Below, in pieces: positions 43,111 through 52,982 of a stretch of 64,000 bases of DNA; the first letter of the stretch is position 1, and the number at the start of each line of letters is the position of its first letter. Position numbers and translations under genes: made by a program. The stretch covers positions 16,085-80,084 of the forward strand of contig NZ_PKIZ01000003.1 in assembly GCF_002847825.1 (NCBI RefSeq). Direction: 5' to 3'. Below the pieces are notes generated by a model. The model was not told where the DNA came from, did not search any database, and saw only the letters and a program-made list of their open reading frames with translations. The stretch comes from Kytococcus schroeteri. Lineage in GTDB: Bacteria; Actinomycetota; Actinomycetes; Actinomycetales; Dermatophilaceae.

Positions 43111-46100
43111 TCGCGGCCCGCGGGTCGCACCAGGGGGAAGGCCAACGTCTCGCGCACGGTGCGGCCGGTCACCAGCATCACCACGCGGTCCACGCCCAGC
43201 CCCAGGCCACCGGTGGGCGGCATGCCGTACTCCAGGGCCTGCAGGAAGTCCTCGTCCAGGCTCATGGCCTCCGGGTCGCCGGCGGCCGCGGCCACCGACT
43301 GGGCTGTCAGACGGGCCCGCTGCTCCAGCGGGTCGGTCAGCTCGGAGTAGGCGGTGCCCAGCTCCATGCCGAAGGCCACGAGGTCCCACCGCTCGGCCAC
43401 ACCCGGGGTGGACCGGTGCCCGCGGGTCAGCGGCGAGACCGAGCTCGGGAAGTCGCAGTAGAAGGTGGGCCGCACGGTGGACCCCTCCACCAGCTCCTCG
43501 TAGAGCTCCAGGGCCACCTCGCCGGCATCCAGGTCGGGGCGCACCTCCACCCCGGCCCGTCGGGCGGCCTGGTGCATCTCGGCGGCGGTGCTCTGCGGCC
43601 CCACCGGCTGCCCACCCAGGGCCACCAGTTTCTCGGAGACCGCGTCGTGCAGGGTCACCACCGGCCACTCGCCGGAGAGGTCCACCATCGTTCCGTCGGG
43701 GCCGGGCACCTCGCACCGCCCGTGCACAGCCACCGCGGCGGCCTGCACCAGCTCGCGGGTGGTGTCCATCATCGAGCGGTAGTCCTCGTGCGCGGCGTAG
43801 GCCTCCAGCAGCGTGAACTCCGGGTTGTGGGTGGCGTCCACGCCCTCGTTGCGGAACGCCCGGCCCATCTCGAACACCCGGTCCACGCCACCCACGCAGA
43901 GCCGCTTGAGGTACAGCTCGGGCGCGATCCGCAGGAAGAGGTCCATGGAGTAGGCGTTGATGCGGGTGGCGAAGGGCCGTGCGTTGGCCCCGCCGTGCAC
44001 GGTCTGCAGCACCGGCGTCTCCACCTCCAGGTAGCCGCGGTCCTGCAGGCCCTCGCGCAGGGCGCGCACCACGGCCGACCGTGCCCGCAGGGTGTCGCGG
44101 GCCTCCTGCGAGACGGCCAGGTCCACGTGGCGCTGGCGCACCTTCGCCTCGGGGTCCACCAGGCCGGTGCGCACCGGCGACAGCGGGTGCAGGCACTTGG
44201 CCTCCATCCGCCAGCTGTGGGCCAGCAGGCTCGGCTCGCCGCTGCGGGAGGCGCCGCGCACGCCCTCGAAGGCCACGAGATCGCCCACGTCCACCAGCAC
44301 CATGAAGTCGCGGTGGTCCTGTGCGCTGAGGTGCTGGCGCTCCAGCACCACCTGCAGGTCGCCCTGCCCGTCACGCAGGCGCACGAAGCGCACGCCGCCC
44401 AGGTCGCGGACCGCCAGCACGCGCCCGGCCACGGACACGCGCTCGCCCTCCCCGGCGGCCAGGGCCTGCGCGGTGGTGTGCGTCGGACGCTCGGCCACCG
44501 GCCACGGCTCGCGCCCGGCCTCGCGGGCGGCCTCCACGGCCGCGATGCGCACGCGGGTCTGCTCCGGCAGGCGGGCCCGGCGCGCGGACGCCAGGTCGGT
44601 GTCCCCGGCCCACTCCTGGAGCTGCTCGGGGGTGGGGGCGGTCACCGGCACCACCGCGTAGGCGGCCGCACGCCGGCCACCGGTGGCGTGCCGACGGCTC
44701 CAGGTGGGCAGGAAGCCCTCGGCGCGCGCCGTCGCCAGTCCGATGCGGGCCAGCTGCTCGGCCTCGGCGTAGCAGAGGTACCGGCGGTTCCACTCCGGCC
44801 GGTACCGCTGGTTGGCGGTGTAGAGCGACTCGATCTGCCAGAACCGGGAGGCTCGGCGCAGCAGCCAGCGCTGCATGCGCGTCACCGGGCCGGCCCCCAG
44901 GGTCTCGCCCTCGGCGAAGACCGAGCGGAACACGGCGAAGTTCAGGCTGAGGCGGCGCAGACCCACGCTCTCGCGCTGGCGGCACAGCTCGGCCACCATC
45001 GTCTCGGTGACGCCGTTGGGGGCGTCCGGGGAGCGGCGCATGAGGTCCAGGGACGCCCCGGTCGGGCCCCAGGGCACGAAGGACAGCAGTCCCACGAGGT
45101 CGCCCTCGGCGTCCACGGCCTCCACCAGCACGCACCGTCCGTCGGCCGGGTCGCCCAGGCGCCCGAGCGCCATCGAGAAGCCCCGCTCGGGGGCGTCCCC
45201 GCGCCACGCCTCGGCGGCCCGCACCAAGCCCGGCCACTCGGCGGGGTCCACCTGCTCGTGGCGGCGCACGCGCACCTCCACACCGGCCCGCCGCACGCGA
45301 CGCACGGCCTGGCGCACCGGGGCCATGTCCGGCCCGTTGAGGGAGAAGGCGTCGGCGTCCAGCACCGCCTCGTCCCCGAGGGAGATCACCCCCATGCCCC
45401 GGTCGGCGAAGGCCCGCGCCCCCGCGTCGGAGACGCCCACCACCGCCGGCGCCCACCCGAAGCGCCGCGAGACGGCCAGCCAGTTGTGCACGGCGCTGCT
45501 CCACGACTGCGGGTCGCCCAGCGGGTCGCCCGAGGCCAGGCTCACGCCCTGCTCCACCCGGTAGGCCACGGCGGCCCGTCCGTCGCTGGAGAAGATCACG
45601 GCCTTGTCGTCGCGCGTGGCGAAGTAGCCCAACGAGTCCTGCGCCCCGTAGCGCTCCAGGAGCGCCCGCACCGCCGCCTGCTCCTGGGCGTCCTGGCTGT
45701 TGTGGGAGGTGGCGCTGCGCAGCAGCACCAGCAGCGTGCCCACCAGCACCGCCGACCCCATGAGCGACAGGATGCCGGTCACCCAGACCGGTGGCGCGTG
45801 GGACGCGTCCGCCGCGAGACCGCCGTCCAGGCCGGTGACGTGGTCGACCGCCCACGCGAGCCGGCGGTGGTGGGGCAGGTCACCGGGCTGCAGCCGCACC
45901 AGCAGCCACCCCAGCAGGATGGCCGACAGGGTGCCCAGCACCATGAACGCCGCCGCGGAGGCCCAGGCGTTGCTCCGGACCCGCGCGTAGAAATGGCGGT
46001 AGGAGGCCACAGCCACCCCCAGCCACGTGAGGTGCAGGAGGCTGGCGGCCACGGCGTGCCAGGACTGGCCCTCCTGCAGGCTGAACACGTCACCCTCGAG

Positions 46101-46430
46101 CAGAATCACCAGATACACCAGCAGCATGGCCCACCCGACCCGCTTGCGGGCGGTGAGCGCGGCGGCCAGCACGAACATCACCGTGGCCACGGTGAAGCTG
46201 GGGTAGGCCACCAGGTAGTACGAGTCCACGGTGCGGATGCCCGCGGTGTAGAGGTGCGGCACGAGGGAGAGGGCCAGCACCAGCAGGCCGTTGGCCACCA
46301 GCAGGGCGGCCATGGCCCGCGGCACCTGGGCCCGCCAGCCCACCTGCGGCTCGGCCAGGTCCTCCACCTCGGCCCGGGGGCGGTCGTGGTGCGGGGGGTC
46401 GAGACGTCGTGCAGGCATGTGGGCCAGCAT
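43107..46430 (-). CDS. lysX: Lysyl-phosphatidylglycerol synthase fused to lysyl-tRNA synthetase
   Basis: The protein is ~1107 residues. The N-terminal part is an MprF-like membrane domain of about seven spans, then a DUF2156 LPG-synthase domain (GDEAVLDADAFSLNGPDM; LMRRSPDAPNGVTETMV). The C-terminal ~500 residues are a class II lysyl-tRNA synthetase with an OB fold (VAGRVLAVRDLGGVRFVRL), motif 2 (FRNEGVDATHNPEFTLLEAY) and motif 3 (GLGLGVDRVVML). It charges lysine and transfers it to phosphatidylglycerol, making the membrane less negative and resistant to cationic peptides. The architecture matches mycobacterial LysX. The start is uncertain: ATG 46430 or 46418, or GTG 46514; none has a clear ribosome site. 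Confidence 0.92.
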   Translation of the reverse strand: MLAHMPARRLDPPHHDRPRAEVEDLAEPQVGWRAQVPRAMAALLVANGLLVLALSLVPHLYTAGIRTVDSYYLVAYPSFTVATVMFVLAAALTARKRVGWAMLLVYLVILLEGDVFSLQEGQSWHAVAASLLHLTWLGVAVASYRHFYARVRSNAWASAAAFMVLGTLSAILLGWLLVRLQPGDLPHHRRLAWAVDHVTGLDGGLAADASHAPPVWVTGILSLMGSAVLVGTLLVLLRSATSHNSQDAQEQAAVRALLERYGAQDSLGYFATRDDKAVIFSSDGRAAVAYRVEQGVSLASGDPLGDPQSWSSAVHNWLAVSRRFGWAPAVVGVSDAGARAFADRGMGVISLGDEAVLDADAFSLNGPDMAPVRQAVRRVRRAGVEVRVRRHEQVDPAEWPGLVRAAEAWRGDAPERGFSMALGRLGDPADGRCVLVEAVDAEGDLVGLLSFVPWGPTGASLDLMRRSPDAPNGVTETMVAELCRQRESVGLRRLSLNFAVFRSVFAEGETLGAGPVTRMQRWLLRRASRFWQIESLYTANQRYRPEWNRRYLCYAEAEQLARIGLATARAEGFLPTWSRRHATGGRRAAAYAVVPVTAPTPEQLQEWAGDTDLASARRARLPEQTRVRIAAVEAAREAGREPWPVAERPTHTTAQALAAGEGERVSVAGRVLAVRDLGGVRFVRLRDGQGDLQVVLERQHLSAQDHRDFMVLVDVGDLVAFEGVRGASRSGEPSLLAHSWRMEAKCLHPLSPVRTGLVDPEAKVRQRHVDLAVSQEARDTLRARSAVVRALREGLQDRGYLEVETPVLQTVHGGANARPFATRINAYSMDLFLRIAPELYLKRLCVGGVDRVFEMGRAFRNEGVDATHNPEFTLLEAYAAHEDYRSMMDTTRELVQAAAVAVHGRCEVPGPDGTMVDLSGEWPVVTLHDAVSEKLVALGGQPVGPQSTAAEMHQAARRAGVEVRPDLDAGEVALELYEELVEGSTVRPTFYCDFPSSVSPLTRGHRSTPGVAERWDLVAFGMELGTAYSELTDPLEQRARLTAQSVAAAAGDPEAMSLDEDFLQALEYGMPPTGGLGLGVDRVVMLVTGRTVRETLAFPLVRPAGRE

Positions 46431-46790
46431 GAGGCCCCGGTGGGCCCGCGGGTCTCCACCCGTGGACCCGGAGCGTGTCCTCGGGGTTGCCCACAGACGG
46501 ACCGGCTCCCTCACGAGGGGGGCACCACACCGTCCACAGATCGGCCCGGGGGATGACGCACCCCTGATCCGGGCGCGTCGATACTCGGAACCGATGGCGC
46601 TACTGCGTCACCGGGCCACTGGCCCACACCGGACGGGTCGGTGCCGCCCCGGGGTCTTGGAGGGGGATCCCGCGACGGCACCGACCGTTCCGTGTCCGGC
46701 CGCGGTCCACGCCCGACGCCGTGGCCCACCACCCCCACCTGCTCCGCCCACGACCCGTGTGCGCGGGAATGCACCGGCCACCCCGCGCGC

Positions 46791-46796
46791 TATACT
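46791..46796 (+). promoter_or_regulatory. -10 box of the pirin gene
   Basis: TATACT gives a leader of ~25 bases that contains AGGAGGAGG before the ATG. The ~360-bp gap from 46431 otherwise holds no recognised gene; the lysX promoter should also lie there. Confidence 0.6.
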
Positions 46797-46827
46797 TGGT
46801 GACACATCACCATCAGGAGGAGGCGCC

Positions 46828-47856
46828 ATGCCTGCCGTGACCACCCAGAACGTCCTCGAGCTGGACCGCGTCGTGCCGGCCCCCGGCAGCCGAGCCCGCG
46901 CCGTCCGCTCCGTCACCACCGCACCCCAGGGCCACGAGGGCGAGGGCTTCCCCGTCCGCCGCGCCTTCGCGGGCATCGACCTGCGCGACCTGGACCCCTT
47001 CATCCACATGGACCAGATGGGCGAGGTGGAGTACGCCCCGCTCGAGCCGCGCGGCACCGACTGGCACCCGCACCGCGGCTTCGAGACCGTGACCTACATC
47101 ATCGACGGGTCGTTCCTCCACGAGGACACCCACGGCGGTGGCGGGGCCATCACCGACGGCGACACCCAGTGGATGACCGCCGGGTCCGGCCTGCTGCACA
47201 TCGAGGCCCCGCCGGAGCAGCTCGTCATGTCCGGCGGCCTGTTCCACGGCTTGCAGCTGTGGGTCAACCTGCCGAGCCACCAGAAGATGTCCGACCCGCG
47301 CTACCAGGACATCCGCGGCGGCGAGGTGCGCCTGCTCTCCAGCGAGGACGGCGGCAGCCTGCTGCGCGTCATCGCCGGCGAGGTGGACGGCCACGAGGGG
47401 CCGGGCATCACCCACACCCCCATCAGCATCGTCCACGCCACCGTGGCCCCCGGCGCCCAGCTGCGCCTGCCGTGGAACCCCGGGTTCAACGCCCTGGTCT
47501 ACGCGCTCTCCGGCGACGGCACGGTGGGCTCCGAGCGCCGCCCGCTGCGCACCGGCCAGCTGGCCCTGCTGGGCGAGGGCGACCACATCGAGGTGCGTGC
47601 CGACGAGCAGCAGGACGCCCGCCACGCCGAGGGGCTCGACCTGTACGTCCTCGGCGGGCAGCCGATCCGCGAGCCGGTGATGGCCTACGGCCCGTTCGTC
47701 ATGAACACCCGCGCCGAGTTGGTCACCGCGTTCGAGGACTTCCAGGCCGGGCGTCTGGGGACCATCCCCAACAGCCCGCGCGTGAAGGCGGCCTCGCAGG
47801 TGGTGCGCGACGCGCTGGACTCCGGGGAGGCCCGCCCCGGCCACCAGGTGCTCTGA
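46828..47856 (+). CDS. Pirin-family cupin protein
   Basis: This 342-residue protein has the pirin N-cupin metal motif: DPFIHMDQMG, then TDWHPHRGFETVTYIIDG and MTAGSGLLHIEAP, giving the His/His/His/Glu iron site. The second cupin lies at ~190-290. Bacterial pirins include quercetin dioxygenases and redox-related regulators; the activity here is unknown. AGGAGGAGG before the ATG is a very strong ribosome-binding site and the -10 box is near consensus, so expression is probably high. Confidence 0.9.
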   Translation: MPAVTTQNVLELDRVVPAPGSRARAVRSVTTAPQGHEGEGFPVRRAFAGIDLRDLDPFIHMDQMGEVEYAPLEPRGTDWHPHRGFETVTYIIDGSFLHEDTHGGGGAITDGDTQWMTAGSGLLHIEAPPEQLVMSGGLFHGLQLWVNLPSHQKMSDPRYQDIRGGEVRLLSSEDGGSLLRVIAGEVDGHEGPGITHTPISIVHATVAPGAQLRLPWNPGFNALVYALSGDGTVGSERRPLRTGQLALLGEGDHIEVRADEQQDARHAEGLDLYVLGGQPIREPVMAYGPFVMNTRAELVTAFEDFQAGRLGTIPNSPRVKAASQVVRDALDSGEARPGHQVL

Positions 47857-47909
47857 GCACCGCCCCGACGGTCCCGGTCGGCCACCACCGACCGGGACCC
47901 GGGTACGCG

Positions 47910-47939
47910 AAAGGCCCCGGGACGAATCCCGGGGCCTTT
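47910..47939. terminator. Bidirectional terminator, 13-bp stem with CGAA loop
   Basis: Arms 47910-47922 and 47927-47939 pair perfectly around CGAA. It separates the pirin gene (+) from tRNA-Leu (-). Confidence 0.85.
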
Positions 47940-47947
47940 CCCTTGCG

Positions 47948-48031
47948 TGCGCGAGGGGGGAGTTGAACCCCCACGCCCTTTCGGGCACACGGACCTGAAC
48001 CGTGCGCGTCTGCCTATTCCGCCACTCGCGC
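47948..48031 (-). tRNA. tRNA-Leu (anticodon CAG)
   Basis: An 84-base type II tRNA with acceptor arms GCGCGAG/CTCGCGC, a long variable arm (TGCCCGAAAGGGCG), a GGTTCAACTCC T-loop and anticodon loop TTCAGGT. The CCA end is not encoded. Confidence 0.93.
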
Positions 48032-48221
48032 GCAGTGCCCGACCACCTGATCTCACCACCCGGAGATGGTGTCGACCCATCGATCGAACGACGGCATACG
48101 TTAACAGCACATCCACGGGCACGCCAATCGGCCCGACGGGGCGCCGACCCACGGCCTTGGTCCACCCCGCGGACGCGTGGCATCCACCTCCGGTCCTCCC
48201 GCGCGGCAGGGCCCCGGCAAG

Positions 48222-48227
48222 TACGAT
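48222..48227 (+). promoter_or_regulatory. -10 box of the fhaA operon
   Basis: TACGAT gives a leader of ~80 bases before ATG 48315, which is preceded by GGGAGG. The rest of 48032-48314 should also hold the divergent tRNA-Leu promoter; no clear box was found for it. Confidence 0.4.
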
Positions 48228-48314
48228 CGCCGCAGGATCGACGCGCCCGCCGGACCCCCGTGGACCCGCCCCGTGGCGCGACCGACGCTGCAGAACCGCC
48301 GCAGGGAGGCACTC

Positions 48315-49406
48315 ATGGGCTTGCTGGATCGCTTCGAGTCCGGGACGGAGCGCGTCTTCACGGCGCCCTTCGCCCGGCTGTTCAAGCGCGAGGAGCTGCA
48401 GCCCGTCGAGATCGGTGCCGCCATCCGCAAGGCCATGGACTCGCGCGCGGCCGTGGTGAACCGCCACCGCACCATCGTTCCCAACGTCTTCACCATCGAG
48501 CTGTCCGACGACGACTTCGACCGCCTCATCGCGTTCGACGAGGCGATCACCGACGAGCTCATCGCCGACGCCCAGGAGTACGTCACCGAGCAGCGCTACA
48601 CCCCCGGCGGCCCGCTGCAGATCGAGCTCGTGGCCGACCCGGACCTGCAGCCGGGCATCTACAAGCTCCACCACGCCACCGTGCGCAACCCCGCCACCCT
48701 GGACGAGCGGGGCGACATCGACTCCTGGGGCGCCGCGCACGAGCGCTTCGACGACGCCATCGACCGCCACACCCAGGGCCACCGCATCCCCGCCGACGCC
48801 AAGTACCTGGGCGAGGTGGACGAGGAGGCCATCGCCGCGGCGAAGGCCTCCTCGGAGCAGCCGACCGCCGACGACTCCGCCGCCCGAGGGGCCGAGGACG
48901 CGCGCCGCGCCCGGAAGGAGGCCGACCGCGCTGCCGAGGCCCGGCGCGACCGCGAGCGCGAGGCGGCCGCCGAGCAGCACCGTGCCGAGATCCGCCGCGC
49001 CGCCGAGCGGGAGCAGGCCCAGCGCGAGCGAGGGGGTCAGGAGGAGACCGAGCAGGAGACCCGGGACACCGCCGCGACCACCCAGGTGCCCGCCCGCTCC
49101 ACTCGTTCCGTGGCCCGCCCGTGGGTCGAGGTGGATGGTGTGCGCCACGTGCTCGAGAAGCCGACCACCCTGCTGGGCCGCGACACGGTGTGCGACATCA
49201 CCGTCCCGGACCCGGGCATCTCCCGCCGCCACGTGGAGCTGACGGTGGACGCGACGGACACCGCCCGGCTGACGCTGCGTGACCTCGGGTCGACGAATGG
49301 CACCTTCGTGGGCGGGGAGCGCGTCCGCAACACCCGCCTGGCCGACGGGGACTCCTTCGTCATGGGTCGCACCACGGTCACGGTGCGGCTCGGACGGGCG
49401 CAGTGA
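48315..49406 (+). CDS. fhaA: FHA-domain protein FhaA (DUF3662 + FHA)
   Basis: This 363-residue protein opens MGLLDRFESGTERVFTAPFA, the DUF3662 start, which runs to ~residue 130. A charged Ala/Arg/Glu helix-rich linker spans ~175-250. The C-terminal FHA domain has LLGRDTVCDITVPDPGISRRH and DLGSTNGTFV with the phosphothreonine-binding Arg, Ser and Asn. FhaA binds phosphorylated partners of PknA/PknB and links signalling to peptidoglycan synthesis. It is first in the operon; its stop overlaps the fhaB GTG. Confidence 0.93.
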   Translation: MGLLDRFESGTERVFTAPFARLFKREELQPVEIGAAIRKAMDSRAAVVNRHRTIVPNVFTIELSDDDFDRLIAFDEAITDELIADAQEYVTEQRYTPGGPLQIELVADPDLQPGIYKLHHATVRNPATLDERGDIDSWGAAHERFDDAIDRHTQGHRIPADAKYLGEVDEEAIAAAKASSEQPTADDSAARGAEDARRARKEADRAAEARRDREREAAAEQHRAEIRRAAEREQAQRERGGQEETEQETRDTAATTQVPARSTRSVARPWVEVDGVRHVLEKPTTLLGRDTVCDITVPDPGISRRHVELTVDATDTARLTLRDLGSTNGTFVGGERVRNTRLADGDSFVMGRTTVTVRLGRAQ

Positions 49407-49894
49407 GCGAGCTCACGGTCTCGGTGCTGCGGCTCGCCCTGCTCGCAGCGCTCTGGCTCTTCGTGCTGGCCGTCGCGCGGGTGCTGCGCAGCGACCTCTA
49501 CGGCGCCCGCGTGGTCACCCGTGACCGCCGCCGCCAGACCCGTCGCACGCCGATGCCGGATGAGGCCTCCCCGGACCGCCCCGGTCGCCGCAACGCCCCC
49601 CGCGAGCCGCGCCGCCTCGTGGTGGTGGCCGGCCCGATGCGGGGTGCCAGCCTGGCGCTGACGTCGTCCCCCGTCGTCATCGGCCGCAACCCGGAGTCCA
49701 GCCTGTCGGTCGACGACGACAGCATCTCCGGCTCCCACGCCCGCATCAGCCCCGACCCGCACGGCTGGATCATCGAGGACCTGGGCTCCACCAACGGCAC
49801 CTGGCTGGACGACCAGCGCCTGCTCGAGGCAGCCCCGCTCGTGGTGGGCAGCACCATCCGGCTGGGCCGCACCGTCCTGGAAGCGAAGGCCTGA
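49403..49894 (+). CDS. fhaB: FHA-domain membrane protein FhaB (FipA)
   Basis: This 163-residue protein has an N-terminal membrane span (LRLALLAALWLFVLAVARVL) and a C-terminal FHA domain with VIGRNPESSLSVDDDSISGSH and EDLGSTNGTW. It recruits threonine-phosphorylated division and wall proteins to the membrane. GTG start overlaps the fhaA stop; pstP follows after 2 bases. Confidence 0.93.
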   Translation: MSELTVSVLRLALLAALWLFVLAVARVLRSDLYGARVVTRDRRRQTRRTPMPDEASPDRPGRRNAPREPRRLVVVAGPMRGASLALTSSPVVIGRNPESSLSVDDDSISGSHARISPDPHGWIIEDLGSTNGTWLDDQRLLEAAPLVVGSTIRLGRTVLEAKA

Positions 49895-49896
49895 GC

Positions 49897-51537
49897 ATGT
49901 TCGACCTCCACTTCGCCGCGCGCTCCGACCTGGGCCTGGGCTCCAAGATCCGCAACGAGGACTCGGGCTACGCGGGCCCCAACCTGCTGCTGCTGTGCGA
50001 CGGCATGGGTGGGCACGCCGGCGGCGACACGGCCTCGGCCATCGTGGTGCACCACCTGGCCGAGCTGGACAACGACGTCTACCGCGCCTCGGACGCCGGC
50101 GACATCCTGCTGCGCGAGGTGGCCGCGGCCAACGCCAAGCTCCACACCTTCGAGGAGGAGCACCCCGAGACCGAGGGCATGGGCACCACCTGCATCGCGA
50201 TGGTGCGCAGCTCCCACTCGCTGGCCATCGCCCACATCGGCGACTCGCGGGCCTACCGCGTGCAGGACGGCGTGCTCTCGCAGATCACCCACGACCACTC
50301 CTTCCTGCAGCTGCTCATCGACGAGGGGCACCTCACCGAGGAGGAGGCGTGGGGCCATCCCCAGCGCTCCCTCATCACCCGTGTGCTCTCCGGCCGGCCG
50401 GACGACGAGCCCGACCACGGCGTCATGCCACTGGTGCTGGGCGACCGCTTCCTGCTGTGCTCCGACGGCCTGAGCGACTACGTGCGCGACGAGACGATCG
50501 CCCAGGTGCTCCGGGAGTCGCCCGACCCGCACGACGCCGCGCAGGCCCTGGTGGACGTGGCCCGCCGCGCGGGCACCCGCGACAACGTGACCGTGGTGGT
50601 GGCCGACGTGGTGCGCCCCGGCTCGGCGCCGCGCAACCAGCCGCAGATGGTGGGTGCCGCCGCCCGGCTGCGTTCCGGCCACGAGTACGAGGGCGCCACC
50701 GAGGAGCCGGACCAGCACGCCTTCCGCGAGCCGCAGTCCGCCGACGCCCCCACCCAGACCGTCCCCGTGGCCGATGACGGGTCGGTGACTCTCAACGGGC
50801 GTCACCTGGTGATCGGGCAGCGGGCCTTCACTCCGCGCACCATCAGCCGCGACGGGGTGACCGGCAGCACCAAGGCGGACTTCGGGCAGCGCGCCGCCGA
50901 GCCGACCGGTGAGGTCATCGAGATCCGCGACAGCGGCCCCACCGGCGACGGGCGCCCCGTGGCCACCGAGCCACGTCGCCATCCCGTGGCCCGCGCCGTG
51001 GCGTGGGTGGTGGGGGCGCTGGCCCTGCTGGCCCTGGCCGTCGGGGGCCTGTGGTGGTGGGGCACGCAGAACTACTTCGTCGGGGAGCGCGACGGGCAGG
51101 TGCAGATCCGCCGCGGGTTCGACGTGGTGCTGGCCGGCCAGGAGCTCTCCACCCTCGAGGAGGGCAGCGACCTGCGCGTGGACGCCCTGCCCGGCTTCTA
51201 CGCCGACAGCGTGCGCGACGCCATCCCGGCCGACGACCTGCCGGACGCCCAGCGCACCCTGGCCGACCTCCGCGAGCGCGCGGAGCGGGCCGGGAAGAAC
51301 CGCCAGGAGCCGAGCGGGACCAAGTCGGGCTCCAGCGGGTCCGGGAGTTCCAACGGCTCGGGCAGCTCCAGCGGGTCCAGCGGGTCCAGCAACCCGAGCG
51401 GCTCGCCGACCTCGAAGGGTTCGGCGTCCCCGAGCCCGCACGGCTCCAGCGGGTCGGGCTCCTCGCCCCGTCCCTCCCGGTCCTCGGCCGCGCCGTCCTC
51501 GCCCGCCCCCACCGGCTCCTCGGGGTCCGCCTCGTGA
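49897..51537 (+). CDS. pstP: PP2C-family Ser/Thr phosphatase PstP
   Basis: This 546-residue protein has a cytoplasmic PP2C domain (1-~240) with metal motifs KIRNEDSGYAG, LLCDGMGGHAGGD, IAHIGDSRAY, CSDGLSDYV and TRDNVTVVVADVV. A linker, one membrane span (~367-388) and an extracellular region follow, ending in a Ser/Gly/Pro-rich tail of ~85 residues. It dephosphorylates PknA/PknB and their substrates. The tail length is probably variable between strains. Confidence 0.95.
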   Translation: MFDLHFAARSDLGLGSKIRNEDSGYAGPNLLLLCDGMGGHAGGDTASAIVVHHLAELDNDVYRASDAGDILLREVAAANAKLHTFEEEHPETEGMGTTCIAMVRSSHSLAIAHIGDSRAYRVQDGVLSQITHDHSFLQLLIDEGHLTEEEAWGHPQRSLITRVLSGRPDDEPDHGVMPLVLGDRFLLCSDGLSDYVRDETIAQVLRESPDPHDAAQALVDVARRAGTRDNVTVVVADVVRPGSAPRNQPQMVGAAARLRSGHEYEGATEEPDQHAFREPQSADAPTQTVPVADDGSVTLNGRHLVIGQRAFTPRTISRDGVTGSTKADFGQRAAEPTGEVIEIRDSGPTGDGRPVATEPRRHPVARAVAWVVGALALLALAVGGLWWWGTQNYFVGERDGQVQIRRGFDVVLAGQELSTLEEGSDLRVDALPGFYADSVRDAIPADDLPDAQRTLADLRERAERAGKNRQEPSGTKSGSSGSGSSNGSGSSSGSSGSSNPSGSPTSKGSASPSPHGSSGSGSSPRPSRSSAAPSSPAPTGSSGSAS

Positions 51538-52982
51538 CCCCTCTGCGTCACCGCGGGCAGGAGGCCACCGCTCCGGTGCAGGAGAGCTGGCTGGCTCCCC
51601 GCAACGGCCGGTGGATGGAGCTCCTGCTGCTCGCCCTGGCCATCGGCATCACCGCCCTGGCCTACGTGCAGGTGGGCCTGGGCACCGCCCGCGCGGTGCC
51701 CACCAACATCCTCACGCTGGCCGGCGGCATGGCCGGCATCGCCCTGCTCTTCCACGTGGTGCTCTGGTGGCGTGCCCGCTACGCCGACCCGGTGATCCTG
51801 CCCGTGGTCACCCTGCTCAACGGCCTGGGCCTGGTGATGCTCCACCGGCTGGACATCGCCAAGGACCGCGGGCTGGCCAGCGGCGTGGCCGGGCGCCAGC
51901 TCATGTGGACGGCCCTGGCGGTGGCCGTGGCGATGGTGGTGCTCGTGGTGCTGCGCGACCACCGGCGGCTGCGCCGGGTCACGTGGACCTGCGCAGCCCT
52001 GGGCTTCATGATGCTGCTGAGCCCCCTGGTGCCCGGCCTGGGCATGTCCAACTACGGCTCGCGCATCTGGATCAGCTTGGGCCCCTTCAGCTTCCAGCCG
52101 GGAGAGATCGCCAAGATCCTGCTGACCATCTTCTTCGCCGGGTACCTGGTGAGCGCCCGCGACGCCCTCTCGCAGGCCAGCCCCAAGGTGCTGGGCCTGC
52201 GCTTCCCCCGCGTGCGCGACCTCGGTCCCATCCTCATGGTGTGGGGCCTGAGCATCCTCATTCTCGTCTTCGAGAAGGACCTCGGGTCCTCGCTGCTCTT
52301 CTTCGGCCTCTTCGTGGCCATGCTCTACGCGGCCACCCAGCGCCTCTCGTGGATCCTGCTGGGCCTGGGCATGTTCGCCGCCGGCGCGTTCACCGCCTGG
52401 CGGCTCTTCGGGCACGTGCAGCAGCGCGTCACCATGTGGCTCGACCCCTTCAGCCCGGAGGCGCTGGCCATCAGCGACCAGGTGCCGCTGGGCCTCATGG
52501 GGATGGCCAACGGCGGGCTCCTCGGCACCGGCCTGGGCCGAGGCCGGCCGGACCTCACCTATTTCGCCGAGAGCGACTTCATCGTGCCGTCCTTCGCCGA
52601 GGAGCTCGGCCTGGTCGGCTTCATGGCGATGATGGTGCTGTACGCCGTCCTCGTGCAGCGGGGGCTGCGCATCGCCCTGGGCTCCCGGGACGGCTTCGGC
52701 ACCCTGCTGGCGGCAGGGCTGGCCTTCGCCGTGGCCCTGCAGGTCTTCGTGGTGGTCGGCGGCGTCACCCGCGTCATCCCGCTCACCGGCCTCACCACGC
52801 CCTTCCTCTCGGCCGGCGGGTCCTCCCTGCTGGCCAACTGGACCATCGTGGCCCTGCTGCTGCGCCTCTCCCACGACGCCCGTTCCCCCATCCCGCTGGG
52901 CGAGGGCGAGGCACCCGACGACGACAGCCCGGCCGCGCGTGCCTCGGCCCTGGCCCGCAGCACCCGGGAGGTGGCCGCGTGA
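51534..52982 (+). CDS. rodA: SEDS peptidoglycan polymerase RodA/FtsW
   Basis: This 482-residue protein has ten or more membrane spans. SEDS motifs: SRIWISLGPFSFQPGEIAKI, VFEKDLGSSLLFFGLF with the catalytic Asp region, ESDFIVPSFAEELGLVGF, and PLTGLTTPFLSAGGSSLLAN. It polymerises lipid II with the adjacent PbpA during elongation. It begins at GTG overlapping the pstP stop (GTGA). Confidence 0.94.
   Translation: MTPLRHRGQEATAPVQESWLAPRNGRWMELLLLALAIGITALAYVQVGLGTARAVPTNILTLAGGMAGIALLFHVVLWWRARYADPVILPVVTLLNGLGLVMLHRLDIAKDRGLASGVAGRQLMWTALAVAVAMVVLVVLRDHRRLRRVTWTCAALGFMMLLSPLVPGLGMSNYGSRIWISLGPFSFQPGEIAKILLTIFFAGYLVSARDALSQASPKVLGLRFPRVRDLGPILMVWGLSILILVFEKDLGSSLLFFGLFVAMLYAATQRLSWILLGLGMFAAGAFTAWRLFGHVQQRVTMWLDPFSPEALAISDQVPLGLMGMANGGLLGTGLGRGRPDLTYFAESDFIVPSFAEELGLVGFMAMMVLYAVLVQRGLRIALGSRDGFGTLLAAGLAFAVALQVFVVVGGVTRVIPLTGLTTPFLSAGGSSLLANWTIVALLLRLSHDARSPIPLGEGEAPDDDSPAARASALARSTREVAA

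Noticed and set aside
46515..46827. Plus-strand open frame extending upstream of the pirin gene
   Set aside because: The pirin family start, the strong ribosome site and the TATACT box all place the start at 46828.
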